A stretch of DNA of 13,569 nt, from NCBI GenBank assembly GCA_949284615.1, contig CASDWL010000005.1:1-13569 (forward strand), written 5' to 3'. The notes beneath the pieces were generated by a model. That model worked only from the letters and a program-made list of their open reading frames with translations, made no database searches and was not told where the DNA came from. Below are positions 1 to 8,561 of the stretch, piece by piece; the stretch's first letter is position 1, and every line of letters begins with the position of its first letter. A program made the position numbers and the translations under genes. This DNA is from an uncultured Mycoplasma sp. Lineage in GTDB: Bacteria > Bacillota_I > Bacilli_A > Mycoplasmatales > Metamycoplasmataceae.

Positions 1-1
1 C

Positions 2-38
2 AACTAAATCAACACATTACTGATGTGTTTTTAGTTTT
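2..38. terminator. Hairpin, likely intrinsic terminator (possibly bidirectional)
   Basis: An inverted repeat pairs AACTAAA (2-8) with TTTAGTT (30-36) and AACACAT (11-17) with ATGTGTT (23-29). This gives a 14-bp stem with a two-base bulge (9-10) and a five-base loop (18-22). It lies 34 bases beyond the stop of the minus-strand lipoprotein gene. It could end that transcript, a plus-strand gene left of the window, or both. The U-tract is modest on the plus side (TTTTCT), and the minus side is cut off by the window edge. Confidence 0.6.
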
Positions 39-70
39 CTATATAATAATTCTTAGTGTTGCGATTGTAA

Positions 71-430
71 TTACAAAAAAGAATCAATATTATCTTGAAT
101 ATTGATTTTAAATCTAATGGTTAATCTAGTGTTTGATTTTTCTAATGTTTCAAATTTTGTAAAGTAAGAAAATTTAGAATTTGCATTTCAATCTCCATTT
201 ACAAATGTTGATAAAAAATTGGATTCATCCATATTTAATATAGTTTTAAATGGAAAAGATTTTGATTTAGGATAAAGATTCTCACTATTTAAACGATTAA
301 TTTCATCACTCAAATTTCAATCTACTTCATTATTATTAGATCTACTATTGCATGAAGATATAACAAAAGGAACACTTACAGTTATGGCAAGTGAAGTTAA
401 TAATAAACTATATTTTTTTATTTTTTTCAT
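71..430 (-). CDS. Small putative lipoprotein, unknown function
   Basis: A 119-residue frame, read with TGA as Trp (WNL and WNA), starting with MKKIKKYSLLLTSLA. The N-terminus is a classic mollicute lipoprotein signal: basic residues 2-6, a hydrophobic core at about 8-23, and a lipobox-like VISSC with the lipid-modified Cys at about residue 27. An Asn/Ser-rich linker (NSRSNNNE) follows. The predicted mature part is only about 92 residues, anchored to the outer face of the membrane; mollicute surface lipoproteins are often much longer. The gene has its own promoter (440-468), and no Shine-Dalgarno site is visible before the ATG. A hairpin with a T-run overlaps the last codons, so the gene may be a shortened relic of a longer lipoprotein or simply compact. 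I recognise no family. Confidence 0.8.
75..107 (-). terminator. Hairpin plus T-run inside the lipoprotein 3' end
   Basis: Read on the minus strand, AATCAATAT and ATATTGATT form a 9-bp stem (99-107 with 82-90) around an 8-base loop, followed by CTTTTTTG. This has the shape of an AT-only intrinsic terminator, but it lies within the last codons of the lipoprotein gene, whose stop is at 71-73. It may be a compact terminator overlapping the coding end. An AT-only stem is weak, so its activity is uncertain. Confidence 0.4.
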
Positions 431-439
431 ATTGATAAA

Positions 440-468
440 ATTATAACTATTTAAATTCACAATAGTAA
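440..468 (-). promoter_or_regulatory. Promoter of the lipoprotein gene
   Basis: On the minus strand a -35 like TTACTA (463-468) is followed by a 17-base spacer and a perfect TATAAT (440-445). Only nine bases separate the -10 from the ATG at 430, so the expected transcription start lies about 3-4 bases before the start codon. The mRNA would be leaderless or nearly so, which fits the lack of a Shine-Dalgarno site. Confidence 0.6.
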
Positions 469-489
469 ATTAAGATTTACCATCAAAAT

Positions 490-510
490 AATTATTCATT
501 TTGAATAATT
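490..510 (-). terminator. Perfect palindrome over the gapN stop codon
   Basis: AATTATTCA (490-498) and TGAATAATT (502-510) form a perfect 9-bp stem around a three-base loop. The stop codon of gapN (492-494) lies in the distal arm. On the minus strand the stem is followed by ATTTTG, a poor U-tract. It is a plausible weak terminator or mRNA 3' stabiliser separating the ezrA-thiI-gapN transcript from the lipoprotein promoter just downstream. Confidence 0.4.
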
Positions 511-1931
511 CCTTTAATTATATTCATAGAAATAATAGACTCTTTTATTCCTTGCATACCTTTGCCTGAATGTTTTATTCCACCAAAAGGAAAAATATCA
601 GGACCTCTAGAAGGACTTCTGTTTATATTAACTGTTACAACATCTAATGATTTTGCTATTTTGTTAGCTAATTCAATATTTTCAGTATAAATTGATGCTT
701 GCAATCCATATTCTGAATCATTATTTATTTCTATTGCTTCTTCTATAGATTTAAAATTAATAATTGGTAGTACAGGACCAAATTGTTCTTCATAATAAAT
801 TCTACATTTAGAATTTACATTGTATAAAACCACTGGAGCTAAAATATTATTTTCTAACAATCTAATATTTTGATCTGTTAATGCAGAATTTTTTAATGCA
901 TCTAATATTAATGATAAATTATATTTAGCTGCATCTATATTAATCATTTCTGTAATGTTATTATTACCTTCTGCTGCAGTTCCAACTGATAATTTATTTA
1001 ATTCATAATTTATTGCATCAATTAATTTATAAGAAATTTTTTCGTCTACTAATACTCTTTTAATTCCTGTACATCTTTGACCATTATATTGAAAAGCTCC
1101 TGCAACAATATCTTTGGCTGTTTTAGCTATATCAGCATCTTTCAAAACAATTGCTGCATCTTTTCCACCCAATTCTAAAATTACAGGTATTAAAGGGTTC
1201 AATTGAGATATTTTTTTACCAATATGAGTAGATCCTGTAAAAGAAATCATATTAACATCTTTATTTTCTAAAATTAGATCTCCAATTTCAGAACCTTTAC
1301 CTATAATACAACTAATTTCACCATTTTGAAATCCTGCTTCATATAATAGTAAACTTATGTACGCACCTAAACATGAGCCTTGAGTTGCTGGTTTATAAAC
1401 TACTGTATTTCCTGAGATTAAAGCTGGAGCAAGTTTTGAAACTAATAAATTTAGTGGATAATTAAATGGACTTATTGCCAATACAACACCTACTGGTTTA
1501 TATTCAAATCTTCCTGTTTTGCCTGAAATATTATGAATGCTACTATCAATAATTAAAGGTTTATTGATTAATTTTTCATATTCATCAATAGTTTGCTTAA
1601 TATATTCTATTGATCTTTCTAATTCTTTAATTGCATCTCTTTTATTTTTAGCAATTTCTCAAACAATTAAATTGGTTATTTCATCTCAATTTTTTGCCAT
1701 TAATTCACAAAAATTTAATAATCTAAATTTTCTATATTCAAAAGATGTATCTTTATAAACATGAAATGCCTCTTTTGCTTCTTTAAAAATCTTGGTTATT
1801 TGATATTCATTTTTGATTCTTGGAATTAATCCAATTATTTCCCCATTTATAGGTGAAAAAATTTGAATAGAATCTTGAAAATTATCTTTAATCTCTTTTC
1901 CTACTACAACTTTAAATAATTTTGGTTTCAC
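492..1931 (-). CDS. gapN: Non-phosphorylating glyceraldehyde-3-phosphate dehydrogenase (NADP+)
   Basis: A 479-residue aldehyde dehydrogenase superfamily enzyme. It oxidises glyceraldehyde-3-phosphate directly to 3-phosphoglycerate, producing NADPH and bypassing the GAPDH/PGK step. Visible motifs are the cofactor-side GVVLAISPFNYPLNL (from about residue 145), FTGSTHIGKK, LELGGKDAA with catalytic Glu253, and GQRCTGIKRV with catalytic Cys287. The last is a hallmark of GapN rather than other aldehyde dehydrogenases; the remembered S. mutans residues are Glu250 and Cys284, length 475. The C-terminal GLQASIYT and FPFGGIKHSGKG also match GapN. Two TGA codons near residues 82 and 93 are Trp. The start is GTG at 1931, with AAAGGA four bases upstream. 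It is the last gene of the ezrA-thiI-gapN group, 36 bases after thiI. It is a likely cytoplasmic NADPH source. Confidence 0.93.
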
Positions 1932-1967
1932 AATATTCCTTTTAAATAAAATTTTACTATTTTATTT

Positions 1968-3110
1968 TTAGAAATAAATTTTTTCAATGTTCTCATCAAT
2001 TGCTTTTTGTTCCATATCTTTTAATAAATCTAATTCATTTTCAAGTTTTATAACAATATCAATTGATGGTTTTGTTGTTGGATGATTAGGGGCAAACAAT
2101 TCGCATGTTTCGCATGCTTTTATTATTGAAATAGGAAATAAACCAACTTTTTCAGATTTCTTAATTATTTCTATTTTGTCATAAGTCAAAAGCGGTTGAT
2201 ATACAGGTAAATCAGATTCTTTATGTATAACATTGATTGCTTCCATAGTTTGAGATGCTACTTGAGCTAAATTTTCTCCATTGGAAATACTTAAACATTT
2301 CTTTTTCTTAGCTATTTGATTTGCTATTCTATAAAAGCTTCTTCTCATTAAAACTATTTTGTATTTCTGTTGTGAAGTTAATCCAATATAATTCATGATT
2401 TGAGTGTAATTAAATAAATATAAAGTTGATTTTATTTGATATTTTGTTAACAATGAAACAATTGATTTTAATTTTGTAATCGTAGTGTCATCTGTATGGG
2501 GCGGAGAAACGAAAGCTAAAAAATCTACTTTAACTCCTCTTTTAATCATTTCTAAAGCTGCAACTGGAGAATCAATACCTCCTGATAATAAATGTAATGT
2601 TTTACCTGTTGTTCCCACAGGCAATCCACCCAATCCTTCAATTTTTTCTCAAAAAATATATGAATAATCTTTATGAATTTCTATATTTATTTCAATTTCA
2701 GGATCTTTAACACTTACTTTTATATTGTTATTTTGCAAGACTAATGAACCTAAATGAATATTTAAATCTAATGAAGACATTGAGAAATCTTTTCATTTTC
2801 TTCGGCTATTTATTTTGAATGTTGAATATTTATCAAAATTTATTTTTTTTATTAATTTTTCAATATTTTCTAGATTAGTTTCAATTTTTAATACTGGAGA
2901 AAATGAAGAAATACCAAAAACAAATTTTAAATTATCTATATTTTCTTCTGAAAAGGGAATGAATATTCTATCAATAGAAATCTCTAGTTCTTTATGATTT
3001 ATGGAACAAATTTTGGAAATATTATTTGCTAATTTGTTAACAAAATCCATTTTATTTTTTCCTTTTAATGATAATTCACCAAATCTTATTAATAATTTTT
3101 CATATTGCAT
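1968..3110 (-). CDS. thiI: tRNA 4-thiouridine synthase ThiI
   Basis: A 380-residue protein, close to Gram-positive ThiI (about 400) and without the C-terminal rhodanese domain of E. coli ThiI. Residues about 1-60 form the ferredoxin-like N-terminal domain (LLIRFGELSLKGKN). A THUMP RNA-binding region follows to about 160. The PP-loop ATP pyrophosphatase domain carries LLSGGIDSPVAA near residues 174-185. A conserved C-terminal Cys pair lies in KACETCELFAP. The enzyme adenylates U8 of tRNA and installs sulfur delivered by a cysteine desulfurase as persulfide. No desulfurase gene (iscS/nifZ) is in the window. Trp codons near residues 107 and 155 are TGA. The ATG lies seven bases after the ezrA stop; its Shine-Dalgarno CTCCT complement (3124-3128) sits inside the ezrA end, 13 bases from the start, suggesting translational coupling. 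Confidence 0.94.
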
Positions 3111-3116
3111 AATTTG

Positions 3117-4889
3117 TTATTCGCTCCTATTATTACTATAATTTTCATGTATATAACCTACTAATAATTTTAACCCTTCAAAATAATCTCCATTTTTTAA
3201 TTGTTCTTCACTTTTTTGGACAATTTGATTAAACGATTGATCAATTAGTTCATAATAACTATATTTAGAACAAATTAAACTAAATACTTTTGTTATTGTA
3301 GATTTATTCACAACTTTATTTAGGAATAAAACAATTAAATTAAATAATTTATCAACATATTTTTGAATCATTTCACGTTTTGCAGATTCAGAATTTGATA
3401 TAATCAAATCAATTTCTTTTTTTAATTCTTCAATTTTAAATATTAATTCATTATCGCTAGACTTTAATATTATGTTTGTTTTCTTTATTTTTGATAATCC
3501 TGTAATGTATGTTTTAGAAAGAATATGATATTTTAAAATCGGATTAGAACTTTCTCTATAAAAAATGTGGATTCTTTTTTCGGTTAAATTGCATATATCA
3601 ATAAAAGAAGATATAGATAAAAAAATCTTTTTATATAAATTTTGTTTAGACATATAAGATTGATTTGGATCATTAACAAAATTCATATATTCTTTTATAA
3701 ATTGTTGAATATTTTCTTGCAAATTAATTAATTCATCATAGTGAGTATCTAAACTCCAAAAAAACATTGGATCAATAGGTCTAATTTTATCTATTTCTTC
3801 TTTTAATTCATTTTGTCTTTTTGTTATTATATTTAAATATTTTTCTATTTGATCAAAGCCATAACTTTTACTAAAATTGTATGCACACACTTCTTTTTGG
3901 ACTATATGATATAACCCTGAAATGTTATTAAAATAATTTTTTAAATGTTCTTTGGTATTAGATACATCTAATTGAAAAAATAAATTTTTTGCAGCTTCTA
4001 ATTCAGTCTTAATATTCACATCATATGCTGCTATATTTAAATTATCAAAATTTATTTCTGTATTCTTTTTTTCTAATTCTATATATTCCATTAATTTTGA
4101 ATATGATTTAGAATAAAAAATAGCATTTTTGAATGATTCATAATGATTATCAAACATTAATAAGTTGTATATAACCTTTTTAAAAGATGTAAAAGTTTTT
4201 AACATTTCTTCTTGGTTATCACTGTCAATATAATTATGAACAGCTTCTAGATAATTATTAATTTCAGTCTGCTTTTCTTCTAAAGCTTTAGAAAAAGATT
4301 GTTCTACTATTTCTTGCTTTCATTTATCAATTTTTGTTTCTAAAATCTTATATATACCTATGTATTCATATTCTGTGTTGTTAAATTCTTGGATTGGATT
4401 TAAGAATTTAATAGATTCTTCATTAATATTTTTTTCTAAATTATTTAATTCTCTTCTTCTTTCTTCTGCTTGTTTAATGATTGTTCTACAAGAAAACACT
4501 TTAGATTGAGTTAATTTATCTAGTAATCTATCTTTAATTTTGTTTAATTGTGACAATTTTTCTTCGATTATGATTGTTTGTTGACCAAATTTTTCCTTGT
4601 CTTTTTGAATTTTTGTAATTCTAGTATTAGCTAATTCGATTTTATCATTGCTATATGAAATAATTTGATCAGTTAAAATTTTTTCTGATTTACTTAATTT
4701 CACGTCTATTGTTCTTAAAATTGTTAATGTATCAATAAATGGTTCTTCATTTAAAAAAATTTCTAATTTTCGTAAATAATTTGAATATTTTTTTAAAAAA
4801 AATCATTTGGCTAAAACAAAAATTATAAAAGGTGAACATATTAACACTGGAACAAAAATAGATAGTAATACTATTTGATAAGTAGCCAT
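3117..4889 (-). CDS. ezrA: EzrA-like septation ring regulator, membrane-anchored coiled-coil
   Basis: A 590-residue protein (B. subtilis EzrA is about 560). A single N-terminal membrane segment at about residues 6-29 (IVLLSIFVPVLICSPFIIFV) is followed by a basic stretch and a long, Lys/Glu/Ile-rich helical cytoplasmic region. The C-terminal SEEQLKNGDYFEGLKLLVGY resembles the EzrA ending in which an acidic helix precedes a G-[DN]-Y-x-x-A/G-L pattern. EzrA binds FtsZ and restrains Z-ring assembly at the membrane. Its position next to thiI fits the remembered B. subtilis order ezrA-braB-nifZ-thiI. TGA encodes Trp near residues 31 and 190; residue 378 is Trp from TGG, the only TGG I noticed. The start at 4889 is set by the promoter only 11 bases upstream. 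No Shine-Dalgarno site is visible. The name rests on topology, length, C-terminus and synteny, since coiled-coil sequences diverge. Confidence 0.75.
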
Positions 4890-4900
4890 AATTTATAAAT

Positions 4901-4928
4901 ATTATAATTCTTTTATTCATTATTTCAA
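4901..4928 (-). promoter_or_regulatory. Promoter of the ezrA-thiI-gapN operon
   Basis: On the minus strand TTGAAA (4923-4928) is a good -35, followed by a 16-base spacer and a perfect TATAAT (4901-4906). The start codon of ezrA is only 11 bases past the -10, so transcription should begin about 4-5 bases before the ATG. No Shine-Dalgarno site fits, so ezrA is probably translated from a leaderless or near-leaderless mRNA. Confidence 0.7.
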
Positions 4929-4956
4929 GAGATCATAAACTTAGTAATTTAATAAT

Positions 4957-4967
4957 TATAGTAAAAT
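4957..4967 (+). promoter_or_regulatory. Weak candidate -10 for the coiled-coil gene
   Basis: TATAGT (4957-4962) overlaps TAAAAT (4962-4967), 10-15 bases before the ATG at 4978. No convincing -35 lies at the right distance and there is no TG extension. The divergent gene needs a promoter in this 88-base gap, and this is the best candidate, but the evidence is thin. Confidence 0.3.
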
Positions 4968-4977
4968 ATTATTAAGA

Positions 4978-6558
4978 ATGAAAAGTAAAGTGAATAAAAT
5001 TGAAAAACCTAAATTCATAGATGAATATCATTCATTGGATGATAAGATAAAGTTTTTACAATCATTTGATTTAGTAAATTTACAAAAAGCTGCAAAAATA
5101 GGAAATATTCCTTCTTCAAAATTAAAAACTAGAAGAAGTGCAATTAAATCAATATTAGCTTTTGATTTAAAAAATAAATTTTTGATTTGCCAAAATATAT
5201 TTAACAATTTATCAGAATATTACAAAGAAAAAGTTGATGATGTATACACTTTTAAAACTATTGAATGAAATCAATATGAATATGATCAACTAAAAACTCA
5301 AGAGTGAGAAATAATCAAAGACGATTTAAAGAAAGATAACAAAATATTTTTAAATCAATTTAATATTAATGCACAAAATATCACAATACCAATAGGTTCA
5401 TTACCAGAGAAAGAGAAAAAAGCTCTTTTCTCTAATTTAGATTCGCATTTAAAAAATTCAGCAATATACTCAGATAATATTGAAAATATTTCAAATAATA
5501 TAGAAAATACAAACGAGAGAATTGTTAATTTAGTTTCACAAAACAAAAAAGTAAATACTGCTGCTAAAAAAAATACAAAAGCTAAAACAATCAAAAAAAT
5601 AAATGAAAAGGTTAAATCAACCATAGAGACTAAAAGTAAAAAAACAAAAAGTTCAATAAATAACATAAAAATAAATTCAAGTACAAGTAATAAAAATAAA
5701 AAAGAGAAAACAGAAGATTCTATAATAAATAACAATTTGAAAGAAAATATATTTGATTATACAATTTTAGAACAACAAAATATAGATAACAAAATAAAAT
5801 TAGATACAATTCATCAATCATTATCTAACATAAATAAGGATTTATCTAAAATATCATTAATAGAAAGAGAGTTGCTTCAACAAAAAGATATATTAAATTA
5901 TATAGAATCAAATATTGGTAATTTTATTGACAATTCTAACAAAGTTATTGTTTCTAAAATTGATTCTAATAAAGATGTAATGAATTCTCTAGAAAAACAT
6001 TTAAATGAAATTTTAAATAATATAAATAAAAATAGTATATCAATCCAAAATATTATAGATAAAAACAAAGATATTTTAAGTATTATTGAAGTAAATAATA
6101 AATCTTTAAGTAAAAATAATGATGTGTCTGCAAATAAACTTTATGGAAATCTTCATAAATGTTGCAATAGATATAAATTCAAAACAACTAATGAAGAAAA
6201 ACTAAATATTCAAAATAGTATTAACAATGAGTTTATTAAAGAACAAAATAAGCATAGAGATATAATAATCAAATTATGAAAAGATTATGAATCTAACAAA
6301 CAAAAAACTAAAATTGACAAATCTTTTTCAATTATCAAAAAGGAAATTGCTAAAACTCATAAATTACTTATTAATAATACTGATACCTTAAAAAAAGATA
6401 AAGTTTATTCACAAATTTTAAATAGAGTGCAAGAGTTAAAAGATCAAAATGAAAAACTATTTAAGGAAAACAATTTATTGAGATCTAATTTTATGAGCAA
6501 AAACTCTTTTAATTTAAAAATAATTAAAAAAATAATAAATACCACATCATTAAAATAG
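4978..6558 (+). CDS. Unrecognised Lys/Asn-rich coiled-coil protein with SAP/Rho_N-like N-terminus
   Basis: A 526-residue intact frame with three TGA-coded Trp (about residues 97, 109 and 434). I do not recognise the family. Residues about 30-64 have the spacing of a small helix-turn-helix of the SAP/Rho_N type: FDLVNLQKAAKIGNIP, then basic LKTRRSAIKSIL. Residues about 193-245 form a strongly basic low-complexity linker of Lys, Thr, Ser and Asn. From about 255 to 515 the protein is predicted helical and heptad-like, with a CC pair in HKCCNRYKF. There is no signal peptide or membrane segment, so it is probably cytoplasmic. It is transcribed divergently from ezrA and precedes the yloU-fakA-plsX-rnc operon. 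The domain plan suggests a nucleic-acid-binding structural protein, but that is inference. No Shine-Dalgarno site precedes the ATG. The long reverse hydrophobic frame at 5355-5735 is a shadow of the Lys-rich part. Confidence 0.85.
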
Positions 6559-6600
6559 CTAATTTATCTATGATTTCTTATGTGGTATAATTTTTATTTT
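6539..6600 (+). terminator. Intrinsic terminator of the coiled-coil gene
   Basis: ATACCACAT (6539-6547) pairs with ATGTGGTAT (6580-6588), a 9-bp stem with three G-C pairs, and is followed by AATTTTTATTTT. The left arm is inside the last codons of the upstream gene (stop 6556-6558) and the loop is long (32 bases). The right arm overlaps the -10 of the next operon, so terminator and promoter share sequence. Confidence 0.6.
6583..6591 (+). promoter_or_regulatory. Extended -10 promoter of the yloU-fakA-plsX-rnc operon
   Basis: TGGTATAAT matches the extended -10 form TG-N-TATAAT exactly, which can work without a good -35; none is evident upstream. The ATG at 6606 is 14 bases past the -10, so the leader should be about eight bases, too short for a normal Shine-Dalgarno site, and none is seen. 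The motif lies in the right arm of the terminator stem. Confidence 0.6.
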
Positions 6601-6605
6601 AAGTT

Positions 6606-6917
6606 ATGGAAAATAAAAAATTGTTAAAAGTTGTTAAAGAAATACATTCTATTTTGGAAACTACACCTGGAATAATAGGTTTTGTTTCTTTATTAGAAGG
6701 AATATCAAGAGACAAAAGCGAAACAAACTGAATTAAAATTGAAGATACTAAAAAAAATGGTAACTTAGAAATATCAATAGGTATCATTATCAATAGAAAT
6801 GTAACTTCAAAAAATTTATCTAATGAAATTTTTGAATCTATTAATTTTCATTTTAAAAATCAAAAAAATAATCTTGTATTAAAAAAATTGAATGTATACA
6901 TTAAAGGAGTAAAATAA
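6606..6917 (+). CDS. Asp23/Gls24 (YloU-like) family protein
   Basis: A 103-residue protein of the Asp23/Gls24 type, close to the roughly 120 residues of B. subtilis YloU. Seen: an N-terminal helix (KVVKEIHSILETTPGIIGF), a middle strand pair (NLEISIGIIINRNV), a second helix (NLSNEIFESINFHF) and a final strand (LNVYIKGVK), the family's usual order. One TGA-coded Trp sits in TNWIKI. The family's biochemical role is poorly defined, and some members are envelope-associated stress proteins. Location directly before fakA is the conserved Firmicute arrangement (yloU-yloV) and is the strongest support. The gene leads the operon from an extended -10 promoter with almost no leader. Its 3' end carries the AAAGGAG site that serves fakA. 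Confidence 0.75.
6903..6909 (+). promoter_or_regulatory. Shine-Dalgarno site for fakA inside the yloU-like gene
   Basis: AAAGGAG lies nine bases before the fakA ATG and within the last codons of the upstream gene, whose stop is one base before that ATG. This fixes the fakA start at 6919 and suggests translational coupling. Confidence 0.8.
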
Positions 6918-6918
6918 A

Positions 6919-8559
6919 ATGCAAAGTTTAAATACTGAAAAACTAAAAATGATTATTGAATCTGCTTCTAATAAATTATTTAACAACAAAGAAAGAATAG
7001 ATGCATTAAATATATTTCCTGTACCTGATGGTGATACTGGGACAAACATGTCATCTACATTTCAAAAAGCAATTCAAGTTATAGAAAAAGAAAATTTTAA
7101 TACAGTAGGTGAATTAATAGAGTCAGTTTCAAAAAATATGTTATTATCTGCTAGAGGTAATAGTGGTGTTATTCTTTCACAAATTTTTAAAGGATTTTCA
7201 AATGCATGAAAATCTGTAAATGAATTAGATATACCTAATTTTATTGAAGGATTTAAAATGGCTGCTCAAACTGCTTATGATTCAGTATTAAAACCTGTTG
7301 AGGGAACTATTTTAACTGTTATAAGAGAAACTGCTGAGGAATTACAAAAAATTAAAGTAACTAAAAATTCTACTTTTAACAATATTATTTCATCTGCTGT
7401 AAAAGTGGCTCAAGAATCTTTAAATAATACTCCTAATTTATTGCCTGTATTGAAAGAAGTAGGTGTTGTTGATTCAGGAGGAGAAGGATTATTAATGATT
7501 CTTGAAGGAATGAAATCAGCTATTGATGGAGTTAAAGTAGAAATAGATTTAAACTCTACAAAACCTTTAATGATTGCTTCAAATACTGAAGTTTATTCAG
7601 GAGAATTTGGTTATTGTACAGAATTAATCATTAAAATAAATGATCTTTCTAAATTTGTTAAAAATAAATTTGTTTCTCAAATAGAAAAATTGGGAAATTC
7701 AATGGTAGTAGTAAATGATGGAAATTTATTAAAATTACATGTTCATACAACAACTCCTGGAAAAGTTTTAAATATTGGTCAAAAAATTGGTGAATTTTTA
7801 ACTGTAAAAATTGAAAATATGACTGAACAAGCAAATACAACTAAATCTAATTTAGAAGGTATTAAAAATTATGAAATGACTAAAGTTCAAGCAACTAAAA
7901 AAAATGCAATAATTTCATGTAATTCAGGTTCTGGATTTATTAATATCATGAAAGAACTTGAATGTGATTATATCATTGAAGGTGGACAATCAAACAATCC
8001 TTCTGCACAAGATATTATTGAAGCTATTGATATTGTTAATGCCGAAAATATTATTTTGTTACCCAACAATTCAAACATTATTTTAGCTGCTCAACAAGCA
8101 TCTAAAATTAAATCTGATAGAAATATAAAAATTATTCCTACAAAATCTCAAGTAGAAGGAATAACAGCAATTATGAATTATTCTCCTGAATTAGAAATTG
8201 AAGATAATATAGAAGAAATAGAATCAAGCCTAAAAAATTTAATTGTTGGTGAAGTTGTTCAAGCAATTAAAAATACCAAAATTGATAATATAAAAATAAA
8301 AGAAGGTTCTTACCTAATGGTGATGTCTCATAAAATAATAGGGACTAAAAAAGATTCCTTATCAGCTTCAATAGCTCTTGTTGATAAAATGATTAAATCA
8401 AATAAAAAAGCTCAAATTTTAATTATCTATTATGGAAATAATGTATCTGAAATAGATGCAAAAAAAATTGAAAAACACATTTTAGATAAATATGATATTG
8501 AAGTACAAATTCAAAATGGTGATCAATATATTTATGATTACATGTTTGGATTGGAGTAG
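6919..8559 (+). CDS. fakA: Fatty acid kinase catalytic subunit FakA (DAK/YloV)
   Basis: A 546-residue protein (B. subtilis YloV about 553). Residues 1-200 are the DhaL-type ATP-binding domain: FPVPDGDTGTNM with metal-binding Asp37 and Asp39, SARGNSGVILSQIFKGF (77-93) and DSGGEGLLM (about 185). A middle domain carries GYCTE (Cys233) and LHVHTTTPG (His274, His276), matching the remembered zinc ligands of S. aureus FakA. The C-terminal domain from about 295 includes IISCNSGSG and ILLPNNSNI. FakA phosphorylates a fatty acid bound to its partner FakB (DegV family), giving acyl-phosphate for phospholipid synthesis. FakB is not in this window. Trp97 is TGA; without recoding the gene appears split. 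It is coupled to the genes on both sides (gaps of 1 and 2 bases), and its partner enzyme plsX follows directly. Confidence 0.93.
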
Positions 8560-8561
8560 TA

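Noticed and set aside
492..1931. Frame interruptions by TGA, making gapN, thiI, ezrA, fakA and plsX look like pseudogenes
   Set aside because: All the interruptions are TGA, mostly at positions expected to be Trp or tolerant, and the frame never shifts. TGA is a Trp codon in this group.
2485..2997. Two plus-strand 60-residue frames opposite thiI
   Set aside because: They lie antisense to the PP-loop and N-terminal domain of thiI and show no family resemblance.
4890..4977. Possible tRNA or riboswitch in the divergent gap
   Set aside because: No cloverleaf, GC-rich stem or known aptamer pattern is visible in 88 bases, which are accounted for by promoters.
5560..5720. Lys-rich A-tract stretch as a possible repeat array or slippage site
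   Set aside because: The units are irregular and the reading frame continues normally through it; it is low-complexity coding sequence.
5355..5735. Minus-strand hydrophobic frame of 126 residues resembling a membrane protein
   Set aside because: It is the complement of the Lys/Asn-rich linker of the plus-strand gene, whose AAA/AAT/GAA codons read as Phe, Ile, Leu and Phe backwards. It has no Shine-Dalgarno site.
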